DNA of 14,218 nucleotides from DASQUK01 sp046723645 (GCA_046723645.1 JBKOUY010000144.1:1-14218); one strand, 5' to 3'. Counted from the first letter of the stretch, positions 1 through 7,452 are shown. Numbers and translations are program-made. Notes: generated from the sequence alone by a model not told the origin.

Positions 1-1
1 G

Positions 2-1630
2 GCGGTGCGTTGGCTGCGGTCGGCCGGCGACCGCGCCACGCAGGCCGACACGCCCCGCCGGGCGGCGCGGCTCTACTCCGAGGCGCTGGCCACGCTCGAC
101 TGCGGCGTAGCCGATGCCGCCGAAAGTGACGCCCACGACCGCATCGCCCTCCTGCTCTCCCGGTCGGCGGCCTACGCCGAGCTGCGGGAGGTGGGACCGG
201 CGCGGGCCGACGCCGACGTCGCCCGTGACCTGGCGGATGCCGGCGGGGACGAGCAGGCCTCCGTTCGCGCGATCGTCGCCGTCGCCGAGGCGGCCCTGCG
301 CGGTGGCGCGCCGGACGAGGCCGAGGCACTCCTGGGGGAGGCGCTGGCCCGGGCCGAGGCCGCGGGCGACGACGAGGGCAAGGCGACCGCGCTGCGCGTG
401 CGCGGCTTCGCGGCCCTCCTGTGCAACGACCCCGACACGGCGATCGCCTCGCTCGAGCCGGCCCGGGAGCTCTACGCGGCGCTGGGCGACCGGCGCGGGC
501 TGGCCTGGGCGCTGCAGAACATCTCGTGGGCCCACTTCATCACGGGACGGCTCGACGACGCAGAGTCACTCCTCCACGAGTCGGCCGCCCTGTTCGCCGA
601 CCTCGGTGACCGGGGTGGTCTGGGGTGGGCGCTCGGCCTCCTGGCGTTCACCCGCTTCCACTCCGGGTACCCGGACGAGGCGGAGGCGATGGCCGAGCAG
701 GTCTTCGGCGGCGCCGAGGCCGCCGGCGACCGCTGGGCGGTGGGCATGGGCAAGGTGCTCACGGCCAGCATTCGGCTGTGGACCGGGCGCGCCGAATCGG
801 CCGTCGAGCGGGCGCGGGAGGCGCTGGCAACCTTCGATGCCATCGACGACGACTACGGGCGGGTGCAGGCGCGGCTGCCGCTCGGCCGGGCTCTCGTGAC
901 CGCCGGGCGGGTGGTCGAGGGGTTCGAGGTGCTGGAACAGGCCCGCGCGTCGCTGCGCCCCAGCCATTCGCCGCGGTTCACGGAGTTCTCGGCGACCGGG
1001 CTGTTGAGCGCCGCAGTCCAGGTGGGCGACTGCGATCGGGCCATGGCGGCGGTGGCCATCCTGCCCGACGAGGTGCTCTCCTCCGACGACCTCGCCACGG
1101 CCGGCACCAGCGAGCACCTCGTGTCGCGGGCGCTGCTGGCGCTGCAGCGCGGCCGCCCCGACGAGGCGCTCGGCCTGCTCCGCGAGCTGGAGCGCGCCAT
1201 CGGGGAGCGCGGCAGCGTGGGGTATCCCGGGGCGGTCACTGCGCTGGCGCTGGCCGCCGCCGGGCGGGTCGACGAGGCGCTCGCCGCCGCCGAAGCGGTC
1301 GAGGACGACGACCGCTCGACGTACCTCGACCGGTCGTGGGCCGGGCTGGCCGCCGGCGCCGCGGCCGCCCGGTGCGGGCTTCGCGCCGCCGTCGACGCGC
1401 GGTTCCCGGAGCTCTGTGCACAGGTCGACGCCACCGACGATCGCATCGCGCAGGCCCTGGCCCGCCTGGGCTGGGCGATGGCGCTCGAGGTCCTCGACGA
1501 CCCGGCTGCCGCGCCGCTGCTCGGGGAGGCGTCGGATCGCTTCGCTAGCCTCGGCGTCGAGCCGGATGGCTGGGTGGCCGTGATCCGGCAGGCGGTCGGT
1601 ATGACGCCTGCGGAGCCGGCCCCGGCCTGA
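2..1630 (+). CDS. TPR-repeat protein, C-terminal part (5' end outside window)
   Basis: The frame is open to the left edge. The first possible start (GTG at 5) falls directly in repeat sequence and has no ribosome site, so this is most likely the C-terminal end of a larger protein. The visible ~541 residues are alpha-helical, Ala/Leu/Glu-rich, and fall into units of about 40 residues resembling tetratricopeptide repeats. Examples are helix pairs around residues 100-130, 140-160, 180-200 and 220-240, with recurring A-x-x-x-G and E-A-x-x-L-x-x-A patterns. Such arrays often form the C-terminus of actinobacterial adenylate-cyclase/AAA-ATPase or LuxR/SARP-type signalling proteins, and the opening residues (LRSAGDRA, then AARLYSEAL) look like the start of such an array. 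That parentage is inference, because no catalytic domain is inside the window. It ends 12 bp before the convergent CHAD gene, and I see no strong terminator between them. Confidence 0.8.
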   Translation, partial: AVRWLRSAGDRATQADTPRRAARLYSEALATLDCGVADAAESDAHDRIALLLSRSAAYAELREVGPARADADVARDLADAGGDEQASVRAIVAVAEAALRGGAPDEAEALLGEALARAEAAGDDEGKATALRVRGFAALLCNDPDTAIASLEPARELYAALGDRRGLAWALQNISWAHFITGRLDDAESLLHESAALFADLGDRGGLGWALGLLAFTRFHSGYPDEAEAMAEQVFGGAEAAGDRWAVGMGKVLTASIRLWTGRAESAVERAREALATFDAIDDDYGRVQARLPLGRALVTAGRVVEGFEVLEQARASLRPSHSPRFTEFSATGLLSAAVQVGDCDRAMAAVAILPDEVLSSDDLATAGTSEHLVSRALLALQRGRPDEALGLLRELERAIGERGSVGYPGAVTALALAAAGRVDEALAAAEAVEDDDRSTYLDRSWAGLAAGAAAARCGLRAAVDARFPELCAQVDATDDRIAQALARLGWAMALEVLDDPAAAPLLGEASDRFASLGVEPDGWVAVIRQAVGMTPAEPAPA

Positions 1631-1642
1631 CGGCGAGTCAGG

Positions 1643-2716
1643 TCAGCGAGCCCCGATCGCTCGGAGGTCGCCGATCAGATCGTCCCTCGCCGGATACAGG
1701 CGGGCGGGCAGCGCCGCCTCGCCGGCGCGGTCGCGCAGCTGTTCGAGGTCGAGGGCGTCGAGGCCGTCCGTGGGCGGGAAGAGGTCGGCGAGGCCGGCGG
1801 CCGGCATCTCGTCGCCCGTGTCGTGCCAGACCCGCCAGTACGCACCCATCCGGGCGGCGTACGCCTTGGGCTTCTCGGCGTACAGCCGGTCTCCGAGCCG
1901 CAGTGCCCGCTTCTCGAGCATGACGCGACGGTCGTCCGCCAGGCGGCAGGCGGCCCGGACCTGGGCCTGCCCCCCGTACCGCTCCGACGTCGCCTGGAGC
2001 CGATCGCAGATCACGGCGAGGTCGTGGGCGTCGCCCAGGGCATCGGAGACGTCGTGGAGTCGCGCCTCGAGCGGTTCCAGGATCGACGGCGCGGCGCGCC
2101 GCAGCAGGCGTACGTGGTACCACGCGTCCTTGGCGCGCTTGCGCCACTCGTGGACGGCGGCTGGCTCCGAGTGGCCCCGGGCATCGGCCAGGGCGCGGCG
2201 CCCGGCCCGATATGTTCTCTCGAGGCCCGGCCCCATCGCGGCCCACCCAGACGATCCAAGGGCCGTGGCGCGGAGCTGGCGGCCACCCTGCCGTAACAGG
2301 TAGGCGGCGCGCTCTGACCGGATGTGTCGATCCCCGGCCTGGGTGGCTTCCTCGGCGATCGCGGTGAGACCGGTGCGCACGGCGCCCAGGCCACCGTCAG
2401 GCAGGCGCTCGGGCGAGGCTGCGACGAGTGCGTCGAACGTGGCGAGGGCGGCGTGGGCGTCCCGGAGCGACGACAACTCGCGCCCGGCGTCCCGGAAGGC
2501 GTCGTTCGCGGGCCGGCGCGCCCCGCCGAGGGCGGGCCGGACGAGCCGGACCAGTCCCCGGAGCTTCTTGGCGCTCTTCCGGCTGTCGTGGACGGCGGCC
2601 TCGAGGTCGTGGCCATCGGCCTGCTCCAGGGTGGAGACCGCGCTCTCGACCTGCTCCTGGACGATGCGGTGGACAGCATCGGGGACCGACTCGCCGGCCT
2701 CGAAGGCGTACGCCAT
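1643..2716 (-). CDS. CHAD domain protein with SAP-like C-terminal tail
   Basis: A 357-aa CHAD (conserved histidine alpha-helical) protein, a family known to bind inorganic polyphosphate. It shows the two expected helical halves. Each carries the basic signature: HDSRKSAKKLR at residues 43-53 and HEWRKRAKDAW at 189-199, with LSSLRDAH (81-88) and LGDAHDLA (227-234) in equivalent places. No CYTH domain precedes it. Residues ~323-355 resemble a SAP/Rho-N-type helix-extended-helix (LRDRA, then DDLIGDLR), which is unusual and tentative. The ATG at 2716 is chosen because GGGAAGGG sits about 5 nt upstream and the CHAD domain starts immediately. A longer reading from 2755 would add 13 unsupported residues. 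It lies 46 bp downstream of the membrane protein at 2763-3896 on the same strand, so the two are probably co-transcribed. It is probably cytoplasmic, perhaps associated with polyphosphate granules. Confidence 0.88.
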   Translation of the reverse strand: MAYAFEAGESVPDAVHRIVQEQVESAVSTLEQADGHDLEAAVHDSRKSAKKLRGLVRLVRPALGGARRPANDAFRDAGRELSSLRDAHAALATFDALVAASPERLPDGGLGAVRTGLTAIAEEATQAGDRHIRSERAAYLLRQGGRQLRATALGSSGWAAMGPGLERTYRAGRRALADARGHSEPAAVHEWRKRAKDAWYHVRLLRRAAPSILEPLEARLHDVSDALGDAHDLAVICDRLQATSERYGGQAQVRAACRLADDRRVMLEKRALRLGDRLYAEKPKAYAARMGAYWRVWHDTGDEMPAAGLADLFPPTDGLDALDLEQLRDRAGEAALPARLYPARDDLIGDLRAIGAR

Positions 2717-2762
2717 GCCTGAACCCTTCCCGCTGGCGGGCCCGCAAACCTGCACGTCACGA

Positions 2763-3896
2763 TCAGGGTGGTACGTCGTCTGGCAGGTCGATCTCGACGG
2801 GTTCGCCGATGCGGACGAGGTCGAGGGCGAGCCGTAGCGGTGGCGCGGACGGCACCGACGTGACCTCCACCCGCACCGGGTCGCCGGCGGCGTTGAGCGT
2901 CAGCACCACGTAGGCGTCCCCCGCAGGGCGTCCGTCGACGATCTGGCCCAGCGCGCTCGCCGGCAGGATGGCACGGAGCACGCGGTTGCCGCGCCCATCG
3001 GTCCCCGCACCCTGGCGATCCACCGTCGCGTCGAGCCACGCCGGCAGGAGGGCCACGCCCTTGCCGTCAGGCTGCCGCCCACTCTCGTCGCTGATCGGGA
3101 GGTACGTGGCCTCCGGCAGCTCGTCCCGCGACGTGGCGAGGCGTCCCCACACGACCGGCCCCTCACTGACGGTCTCGGCGGCGCGTCCGCGGCCGTCCAC
3201 GGCGATCTCGTGCACGCTCTCGCCGGCCGTCGCCACCTCGCCCTCGACCGTCAGGTCGACCGCCAGCCACAGGCCGGGACGGACGTGACTGACGTCGATC
3301 GCACTCGTCGTCCCCACGTAGCCGAACGAGCCGCCGGCCACGAGGCGGTCGGCCGCCTGTGCAAAGGCCTCCTGTGGTGAGAGGTCGGCGATCGCGGTCG
3401 TCGTGGTCGGCTCGGTGGACGTCGTGACGCCCGCCTCGACGTCCGCGTCGGGGCGATCATCGCCGGTGCCGGCGGCGATCACGCCGAGGCCGGCTGCCAG
3501 GGCAACGACCACGGCCACGCCCACTGCCACAGCCTTGGCCCGGCCGCCGCGGGCGACGCGCGGCGTGACCGTGTCCGGCTCCGGGGCTGGGGCCGGGGCC
3601 GGGGCCGGGGGCAGGTTCCCGGGCGGGTCGGGAGCCGCCCGCACGGCCTCCGGCGGCTCCGGCGGCTGTTGCTCCGCCAGGGGGTCGCCCTCGGGCGGAG
3701 CGGGACGGGCTGGTTCCGGGGCGAACCCAGCCTCCGGGCGCGTCGGCGATATCGGCGGCGGCGCAACGGCGTGCGGAACGGACTGCGCACCGGAACGACG
3801 CCGCGCCACGACCGCCGCCACCACGGCCGTGCCCAGTGCGGCAGCCGCCAGCGACGTCACGCGCCTGCTCTTCCGTGACCGCGGCAACGTGCCCAT
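2763..3896 (-). CDS. Membrane-anchored protein, Pro-rich linker and LppX/LolA-like outer domain
   Basis: A 377-aa protein with no recognised name. In order it has a basic N-terminus (residues 1-13), a short hydrophobic Ala/Val stretch (14-31) followed by ARRRSG, and a Pro/Ala-rich region (~40-112, including a run of Pro-Ala pairs). A strong transmembrane helix (~121-143) and a Thr-rich linker (~158-168) follow. The C-terminal ~200-residue domain has alternating hydrophobic patterns and late LTLNAAGDPVRVEV, reminiscent of the LppX/LprAFG or LolA lipid-carrier fold. The basic residues before the second helix place the C-terminal domain outside the cell. The ATG at 3896 is preferred, with GGAG 13 nt upstream. 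A TTG at 3908 would add four residues. It is the first gene of a probable pair with the CHAD gene. A TAGTGT hexamer about 80 bp upstream may be its promoter. The function is unknown and the fold assignment is inference. Confidence 0.7.
   Translation of the reverse strand: MGTLPRSRKSRRVTSLAAAALGTAVVAAVVARRRSGAQSVPHAVAPPPISPTRPEAGFAPEPARPAPPEGDPLAEQQPPEPPEAVRAAPDPPGNLPPAPAPAPAPEPDTVTPRVARGGRAKAVAVGVAVVVALAAGLGVIAAGTGDDRPDADVEAGVTTSTEPTTTTAIADLSPQEAFAQAADRLVAGGSFGYVGTTSAIDVSHVRPGLWLAVDLTVEGEVATAGESVHEIAVDGRGRAAETVSEGPVVWGRLATSRDELPEATYLPISDESGRQPDGKGVALLPAWLDATVDRQGAGTDGRGNRVLRAILPASALGQIVDGRPAGDAYVVLTLNAAGDPVRVEVTSVPSAPPLRLALDLVRIGEPVEIDLPDDVPP
3583..3611. repeat. GGGGCC hexanucleotide tract (G-quadruplex-like)
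   Basis: On the plus strand, five G4 runs are separated by CT or CC dinucleotides: GGGGCT followed by three GGGGCC and a final G run. On the minus strand it encodes the Pro-Ala repeat of the membrane protein. The pattern meets the usual G-quadruplex rule (four or more G runs with short loops) and is prone to slippage in units of two codons. Confidence 0.75.
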
Positions 3897-3974
3897 GGGC
3901 AACCACAACTCCGAGTAACCGAGTCGCGGGCACCGCCCCGTACCCCAGCACGCCCGCTCGTTCGACGGTCCGTG

Positions 3975-3980
3975 ACACTA
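3975..3980 (-). promoter_or_regulatory. Possible -10 element TAGTGT for the membrane-protein/CHAD pair
   Basis: Read on the minus strand this is TAGTGT, the same hexamer that sits at leaderless spacing before the lipoprotein gene at 5953 and upstream of the quinone oxidoreductase. It lies about 78 nt upstream of the ATG at 3896. No good -35 is visible. The match alone is weak, and the support comes from recurrence of the hexamer in three intergenic regions of this window. Confidence 0.3.
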
Positions 3981-4064
3981 GCCGCGCGCAGGAGGCGGAA
4001 CGCACAGCATCGCGGCGGGCGGACGCGCGCTGGGCCGCGGTGCGTCGCCGCCGCGCCTGGGGGG

Positions 4065-4070
4065 TATGAA
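4065..4070 (+). promoter_or_regulatory. Possible -10-like hexamer TATGAA before the NuoF-like gene
   Basis: TATGAA ends exactly six bases before the GTG at 4077, the same geometry as the two stronger leaderless candidates near 5.9 kb, but it lacks the final T. The bases between (GGGGCG) can equally be read as part of an AAGGGG ribosome site, so the two explanations compete. Confidence 0.25.
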
Positions 4071-4076
4071 GGGGCG

Positions 4077-5558
4077 GTGACACTCGTCGAACGTGTGCTT
4101 CCGCGACGGCCCTTCGACTCGCTGCGCGACTACCTGGACGCAGGTGGCGGCCAAGGCCTCGAGTCCGCCCGGAGCGTCGAGCCCAACGCGGTCATGGCCG
4201 AGGTCGAGGCATCGGGCCTGCGCGGGCGGGGAGGCGCCGGGTTTCCGACCGGCACGAAATGGCGCACGGTGGCGGGCAACGTGTCGCCCGACCTCCCGAC
4301 GACCGTGGTCGTAAACGCCGCCGAGGGCGAGCCAGGGACGTTCAAGGACCGCTCCATCCTCCGGGCCAATCCGTACGCGGTGATCGAGGGTGCCCTCATC
4401 GGCGCCCACGCCGTCGCGGGTGGCGACGTCGTCGTGGCGCTCAAGGCCTCGGGCACGGTCGAGCGAGCCCGCGTCGAGGCGGCCATCGCCGAGATGCGTG
4501 GCGCCGGCCTGCTGGGCGGCGTCGACGTGTCCGTGGCCACGGGCCCCGACGAGTACCTCTTCGGCGAGGAGACGGCCATGCTCGAGGTCGTCGACGGGCG
4601 GCCGCCCTTCCCCCGCATCGCCCCTCCGTACCGGCGGGGCGTCGTCGAGCTGGTCGAGCACGACGACGACGTCGACAGCGGCAGCGGCCTGGCCGCGCAC
4701 GTCGAGATGGCAAGCCCCGGTCACGAGACGGGCGCGCCCCCGGCGCTGGTCGACAACGTCGAGACCCTGGCGAACGTGCCCGCGATCATCCAGAAGGGTG
4801 CCGACTGGTTTCGCACCTACGGCACGCCGCAGTCGCCGGGGACCATCGTCGCCACGGTGACGGGAGACGTGGCCCGCCCGGCGGTCGGGGAGATCGCCCT
4901 CGGCACCACCGTGCGCGCCGCCATCGACGAGGTCGCCGGCGGCCTGTCACGGAGCAAGGTGGTCAGGGCGGTGCTCTGCGGGGTCTCGGCGGGGCCCCTC
5001 CCGCCGGAGCTGCTCGATACCCCCATGACCTACGAGGACATGGCCCGCGTCGGCAGCGGCCTTGGCACCGCCGGCCTCATCGTGGTCTGCGAGGGCACCG
5101 ACATGACGGCGGTCGCCGCGGGCGCGGCGCGGTTCCTGGCGGTCGAGTCCTGCGGCCAGTGCACGCCGTGCAAGCGCGACGGCCTGGCGCTGGCCGAGGC
5201 GCTGGAGCGCCTGTGCAGCGGCGACGGCGAGGAGGCCGACCTCGACGCGATCACGTCGGCGCTGCGGACGATCGCCGACGGCGCGCGCTGCAACCTGGCG
5301 AGCCAGCAGCAGGCCGTGGTCGGCCGGATCCTGCACCGCTGGCCCGACGAGCCCGCCGCGCACGCTGTCGCCGGGGCGGCGGGCGGGGCGGTCGAGCCCC
5401 TGTTCATCAGCGAGATCATCGACCTCGCCGACGGCGAGGTCAGCGTCGACGTCCGCCGTCGCACCAAGCAGCCCGACTGGACCCATCACCCGGACTGGTC
5501 CGGCTCGTACCCCGCCGACATGCTCGGGGACCACCGCCAGCACCGGGAGCGGGACTGA
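4077..5558 (+). CDS. NuoF-like NADH dehydrogenase 51-kDa subunit family protein (orphan)
   Basis: A 493-aa homologue of the NADH-binding, FMN- and 4Fe-4S-carrying subunit of complex I and related hydrogenases and formate dehydrogenases. The FMN/NADH loop GLRGRGGAGFPTG starts at residue 47, followed by NAAEGEPGTFKDR (80-92), the GEETAMLE motif and NVETL. An SLBB-like segment lies around 260-310. Cluster ligands are C359, C362 and C365 (CGQCTPC), with C405 as the likely fourth. About 80 residues follow the last cysteine, longer than usual for NuoF. The GTG at 4077 is chosen because AAGGGG precedes it and the conserved region begins soon after. The upstream frame is open but not conserved-looking. 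No nuoE, nuoG or other complex I gene is adjacent, so it probably acts with a distant partner or a ferredoxin. The reaction is inferred to be NAD(P)H-linked electron transfer. It converges on the ABM gene 9 bp away. Confidence 0.88.
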   Translation: MTLVERVLPRRPFDSLRDYLDAGGGQGLESARSVEPNAVMAEVEASGLRGRGGAGFPTGTKWRTVAGNVSPDLPTTVVVNAAEGEPGTFKDRSILRANPYAVIEGALIGAHAVAGGDVVVALKASGTVERARVEAAIAEMRGAGLLGGVDVSVATGPDEYLFGEETAMLEVVDGRPPFPRIAPPYRRGVVELVEHDDDVDSGSGLAAHVEMASPGHETGAPPALVDNVETLANVPAIIQKGADWFRTYGTPQSPGTIVATVTGDVARPAVGEIALGTTVRAAIDEVAGGLSRSKVVRAVLCGVSAGPLPPELLDTPMTYEDMARVGSGLGTAGLIVVCEGTDMTAVAAGAARFLAVESCGQCTPCKRDGLALAEALERLCSGDGEEADLDAITSALRTIADGARCNLASQQQAVVGRILHRWPDEPAAHAVAGAAGGAVEPLFISEIIDLADGEVSVDVRRRTKQPDWTHHPDWSGSYPADMLGDHRQHRERD

Positions 5559-5567
5559 GGCGGGCGG

Positions 5568-5867
5568 TCAGGGGGTCTTCGCCGCCAGGACCTCGGCGGC
5601 GTTGATCTCCGGCGGCGAGGCGAGCAGGCGATCGGCGTTGGCCAGCAGCGCCGCGGCGATCGGGCCGTCCAGGTGCGCCTGGCGCTCGGCCTCGCCGGGA
5701 AAAGCGTCGACGATCCAGAACGTCGCCGGGTCCGTGCGCAGGGCGAACCACACGGGGGTGCCGCCCTCGGCGTTCGCCAGGTCGACGGCCCCGGTGAGGA
5801 ACTCGGCGAGCTCGTCCTGGGTCTCCGGCTTGGCGGTCAGCTTGACGACGAGTGCAACGGTTGTCAT
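5568..5867 (-). CDS. Putative quinol monooxygenase, ABM family
   Basis: A complete 99-aa protein of the antibiotic-biosynthesis-monooxygenase (ABM, YgiN-like) ferredoxin-fold family. These are small cofactor-free dimeric oxygenases or stress-related proteins. It has the usual plan: a first beta strand (VALVVKLTAKP, residues 4-14), a helix (DELAEFLTGAVDLANAE), then the diagnostic central strands TPVWFALRTDP and TFWIVDAFPGEAERQAHL, and a final helix that ends in PPEINAAEVLAAKTP. The substrate cannot be predicted, because many members have no known activity. The ATG at 5867 is secure. It has no Shine-Dalgarno, but TAGGTT lies exactly six bases upstream, which points to a leaderless message. It is divergent from the haem-motif lipoprotein gene (5953) and convergent with the NuoF-like gene. 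Confidence 0.87.
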   Translation of the reverse strand: MTTVALVVKLTAKPETQDELAEFLTGAVDLANAEGGTPVWFALRTDPATFWIVDAFPGEAERQAHLDGPIAAALLANADRLLASPPEINAAEVLAAKTP

Positions 5868-5873
5868 GCGGTG

Positions 5874-5879
5874 AACCTA
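5874..5879 (-). promoter_or_regulatory. Candidate -10 (TAGGTT) for a leaderless ABM transcript
   Basis: Read on the minus strand: TAGGTT, six bases (CACCGC), then the ATG of the ABM gene at 5867. This places transcription start at or next to the A of the ATG. No convincing -35 is seen 16-18 bp upstream. The same spacing occurs on the other strand at 5941-5953. Confidence 0.5.
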
Positions 5880-5940
5880 TGCCCGGCCGCGGGTCGCGCT
5901 GCCATCGCCGGCGTGCCCGGCGCGTCGCACGACCGTTTCC

Positions 5941-5946
5941 TAGTGT
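5941..5946 (+). promoter_or_regulatory. Candidate -10 (TAGTGT) for a leaderless lipoprotein transcript
   Basis: TAGTGT is followed by six bases (GCCGTC) and the ATG at 5953. There is no Shine-Dalgarno-like purine run, so a leaderless mRNA fits. No clear -35 is seen. Together with 5874-5879 it makes a compact divergent promoter region of about 73 bp. Confidence 0.5.
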
Positions 5947-5952
5947 GCCGTC

Positions 5953-6543
5953 ATGCACAGCGCGCGCCGGGGGCTCGGGGGGTTCACGCATGCCGTCCTC
6001 GTGGCGATCCCGATCGTCATCGCAGTCGCCGTCGGCTGCTCGGCGGCGGACGACGGGCAGGCCGCCTCCGATACGACCGACACGACCGACACGACCGCGG
6101 TCCAGGATGTGGTGGTCGACGCCTCCGACTTCGAGCCGCTGGCCGAGATGACGCGTGTGCGCGGGTTCTTCGTCGACAACGTTGCGGGCGAGCTCGAGGC
6201 AACGCTCGCGGTGGCCAACGATCCGGAGGGCGGCACCTACCCGGTCGGCACGGTGATCCAGCTCATCCCTCAGGAGGCCATGGTCAAGCGGGCCGCCGGG
6301 TTCGACCCGGACTCCAACGACTGGGAGTTCTTCACCCTCGACGTCACGGCCGCCGGCACCACCATCGTGAGCCGCGGTGGCACTGAGGTCGTCAATCGCT
6401 TCAACGGCACGAGCTGCGCGGGCTGCCACGGCGCTGCGGAACCGCAGTTCGACTTCGTGTGCGAGCACGACCACGGGTGCGCGCCGCTTCCGGTGGGCGA
6501 CGACATGATAACTGCGATCCAGAACGCGGACCCCCGCCGCTAA
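5953..6543 (+). CDS. Lipoprotein with one CXXCH haem c motif
   Basis: A 196-aa exported protein. Residues 1-29 form a lipoprotein-like signal: RR at 5-6, a hydrophobic core, and AVGC with C29 as the candidate lipidated cysteine. A disordered Asp/Thr linker with three DTT units follows. The rest looks like a small beta-rich domain (GFFVDN, TYPVGTVIQLIPQEAM, WEFFTLDV, TTIVSRGG) leading into the haem attachment motif C155-A-G-C158-H159. Just after it is a second Cys/His group, C170-E-H-D-H-G-C176. The layout resembles the cytochrome P460-like or monohaem lipoproteins found in environmental bacteria, but I cannot assign a named family. An electron-transfer or redox-sensing role on the outer face of the membrane is inference. 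M110, H172, H174 and M185 are possible distal haem ligands. It ends 20 bp before the convergent LLM oxidoreductase gene. Confidence 0.75.
   Translation: MHSARRGLGGFTHAVLVAIPIVIAVAVGCSAADDGQAASDTTDTTDTTAVQDVVVDASDFEPLAEMTRVRGFFVDNVAGELEATLAVANDPEGGTYPVGTVIQLIPQEAMVKRAAGFDPDSNDWEFFTLDVTAAGTTIVSRGGTEVVNRFNGTSCAGCHGAAEPQFDFVCEHDHGCAPLPVGDDMITAIQNADPRR
6070..6096 (+). repeat. Three 9-bp tandem units encoding Asp-Thr-Thr
   Basis: GATACGACC is followed by two copies of GACACGACC, encoding the DTTDTTDTT linker between the lipidated cysteine and the folded part of the haem-motif lipoprotein. This is typical low-complexity tether sequence. Confidence 0.85.
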
Positions 6544-6563
6544 CGCGCGGACCGGCGTCGGGC

Positions 6564-7421
6564 TCAGCGCAGCTCGTCGATGAGCGCCGCGTGGCGGTCG
6601 ATGACCGCCAGGCTGCGGCTGGGATCGAGCCCGGCCCGCGGGGCGACCCCGACGACCGTGCGGCGCACGCCCAGGTCGCGGTAGCGGCGCAGGACGTCGG
6701 GGGACGAGTCGCCGAACGCGACGATCGTGATGGGCATGTCGCGCCGGCCGGCCGCCGCCGCGATCTCGCGGAAGCGCCCGACCTTTGCGGCCACGTCGCC
6801 GAGTGCGATGTCGAGGGGCATCCACGCGTCGGCCCAGGCGACGGCGTGGGCCGTGCCGAGCTTGTGGCCCGTCCCGCACAGGATCGGCGGGTGCGGCCGC
6901 TGCCGCGGCTTCGGATGCGACCACACGGGGTCGAAGTCGTAGAAGCGGCCGTGGAACTCGGACTCGTCGTCGGCCCACAGCACGCGGAGTGCACCGACGC
7001 ACTCTGCGAGGGCCCGGTAGCGCTGCGACCAGGGGATGTCGGGGCGATGGTTGGCGAGCTCCTCCCGGTTCCAACCCGCGCCGACACCGAGCTGGACCCG
7101 CCCGCCCGACAGCCTGTCGAGCGTGGCCACGGCCTTGGCCAGGGCGAAGAGGTCGTGCTCCAGCGGGAGGGCCACCCCGGTGCCGACCAGGAGCCGCTCG
7201 GTGGCGCTGGCGGCGGCCGTCAGGCTCACGAAGGGGTCCATCATCCGCAGGTACTGGGCCGGCAACTCGCCGCCCGCGGGGTACGCCGTCGCCCGCGACG
7301 TGGGGATGTGCGGGTGCTCGCCGACCCAGAACGACTCGAAGCCTCGCTCCTCGAGCCACGTGGCGAGGACGTCAGGGGCCGGGTCCTCCGGCGTGTTCAT
7401 CGATGCGAACCCGAGCTCCAC
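6564..7421 (-). CDS. LLM-class, probably F420-dependent oxidoreductase
   Basis: A complete 285-aa luciferase-like monooxygenase-fold (TIM-barrel) protein of the actinobacterial F420-dependent type. Characteristic segments are GFESFWVGEHPHIP (residues 27-40), the DPFVSLTAAASATERLLVGTGV strand-helix, LAKAVATLDRLSGGRVQLGVGAGWNREEL (94-122), then RYRALAECVGALRVLW, HPPILCGTG and the late ITIVAFGDS segment. Family members move a hydride between F420 or FMN and varied substrates, and the substrate here is unknown. The start is GTG at 7421, with GGAGG five bases upstream, a strong site. The gene lies 31 bp downstream of the MDR quinone oxidoreductase on the same strand, so the two probably form one transcript. 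F420 rather than FMN use is inferred from subfamily resemblance, not from a decisive residue. Confidence 0.88.
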   Translation of the reverse strand: MELGFASMNTPEDPAPDVLATWLEERGFESFWVGEHPHIPTSRATAYPAGGELPAQYLRMMDPFVSLTAAASATERLLVGTGVALPLEHDLFALAKAVATLDRLSGGRVQLGVGAGWNREELANHRPDIPWSQRYRALAECVGALRVLWADDESEFHGRFYDFDPVWSHPKPRQRPHPPILCGTGHKLGTAHAVAWADAWMPLDIALGDVAAKVGRFREIAAAAGRRDMPITIVAFGDSSPDVLRRYRDLGVRRTVVGVAPRAGLDPSRSLAVIDRHAALIDELR

Positions 7422-7452
7422 GGTCGCCTCCGTGCCCGACAGGCCGTCCCGG

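Noticed and set aside
853..1446. Minus-strand frame opposite the TPR gene
   Set aside because: Ser/Ala/Arg-rich shadow translation, whereas the plus strand has coherent TPR units.
6530..6564. Terminator between the convergent haem-lipoprotein and LLM genes
   Set aside because: Only short imperfect GC pairings without a T tract could be drawn. Support is insufficient.
5440..7359. Minus-strand open frame of 639 codons
   Set aside because: It crosses three well-supported genes in other frames, and its Arg/Pro/Gly-rich translation is typical of shadow frames in very GC-rich DNA.
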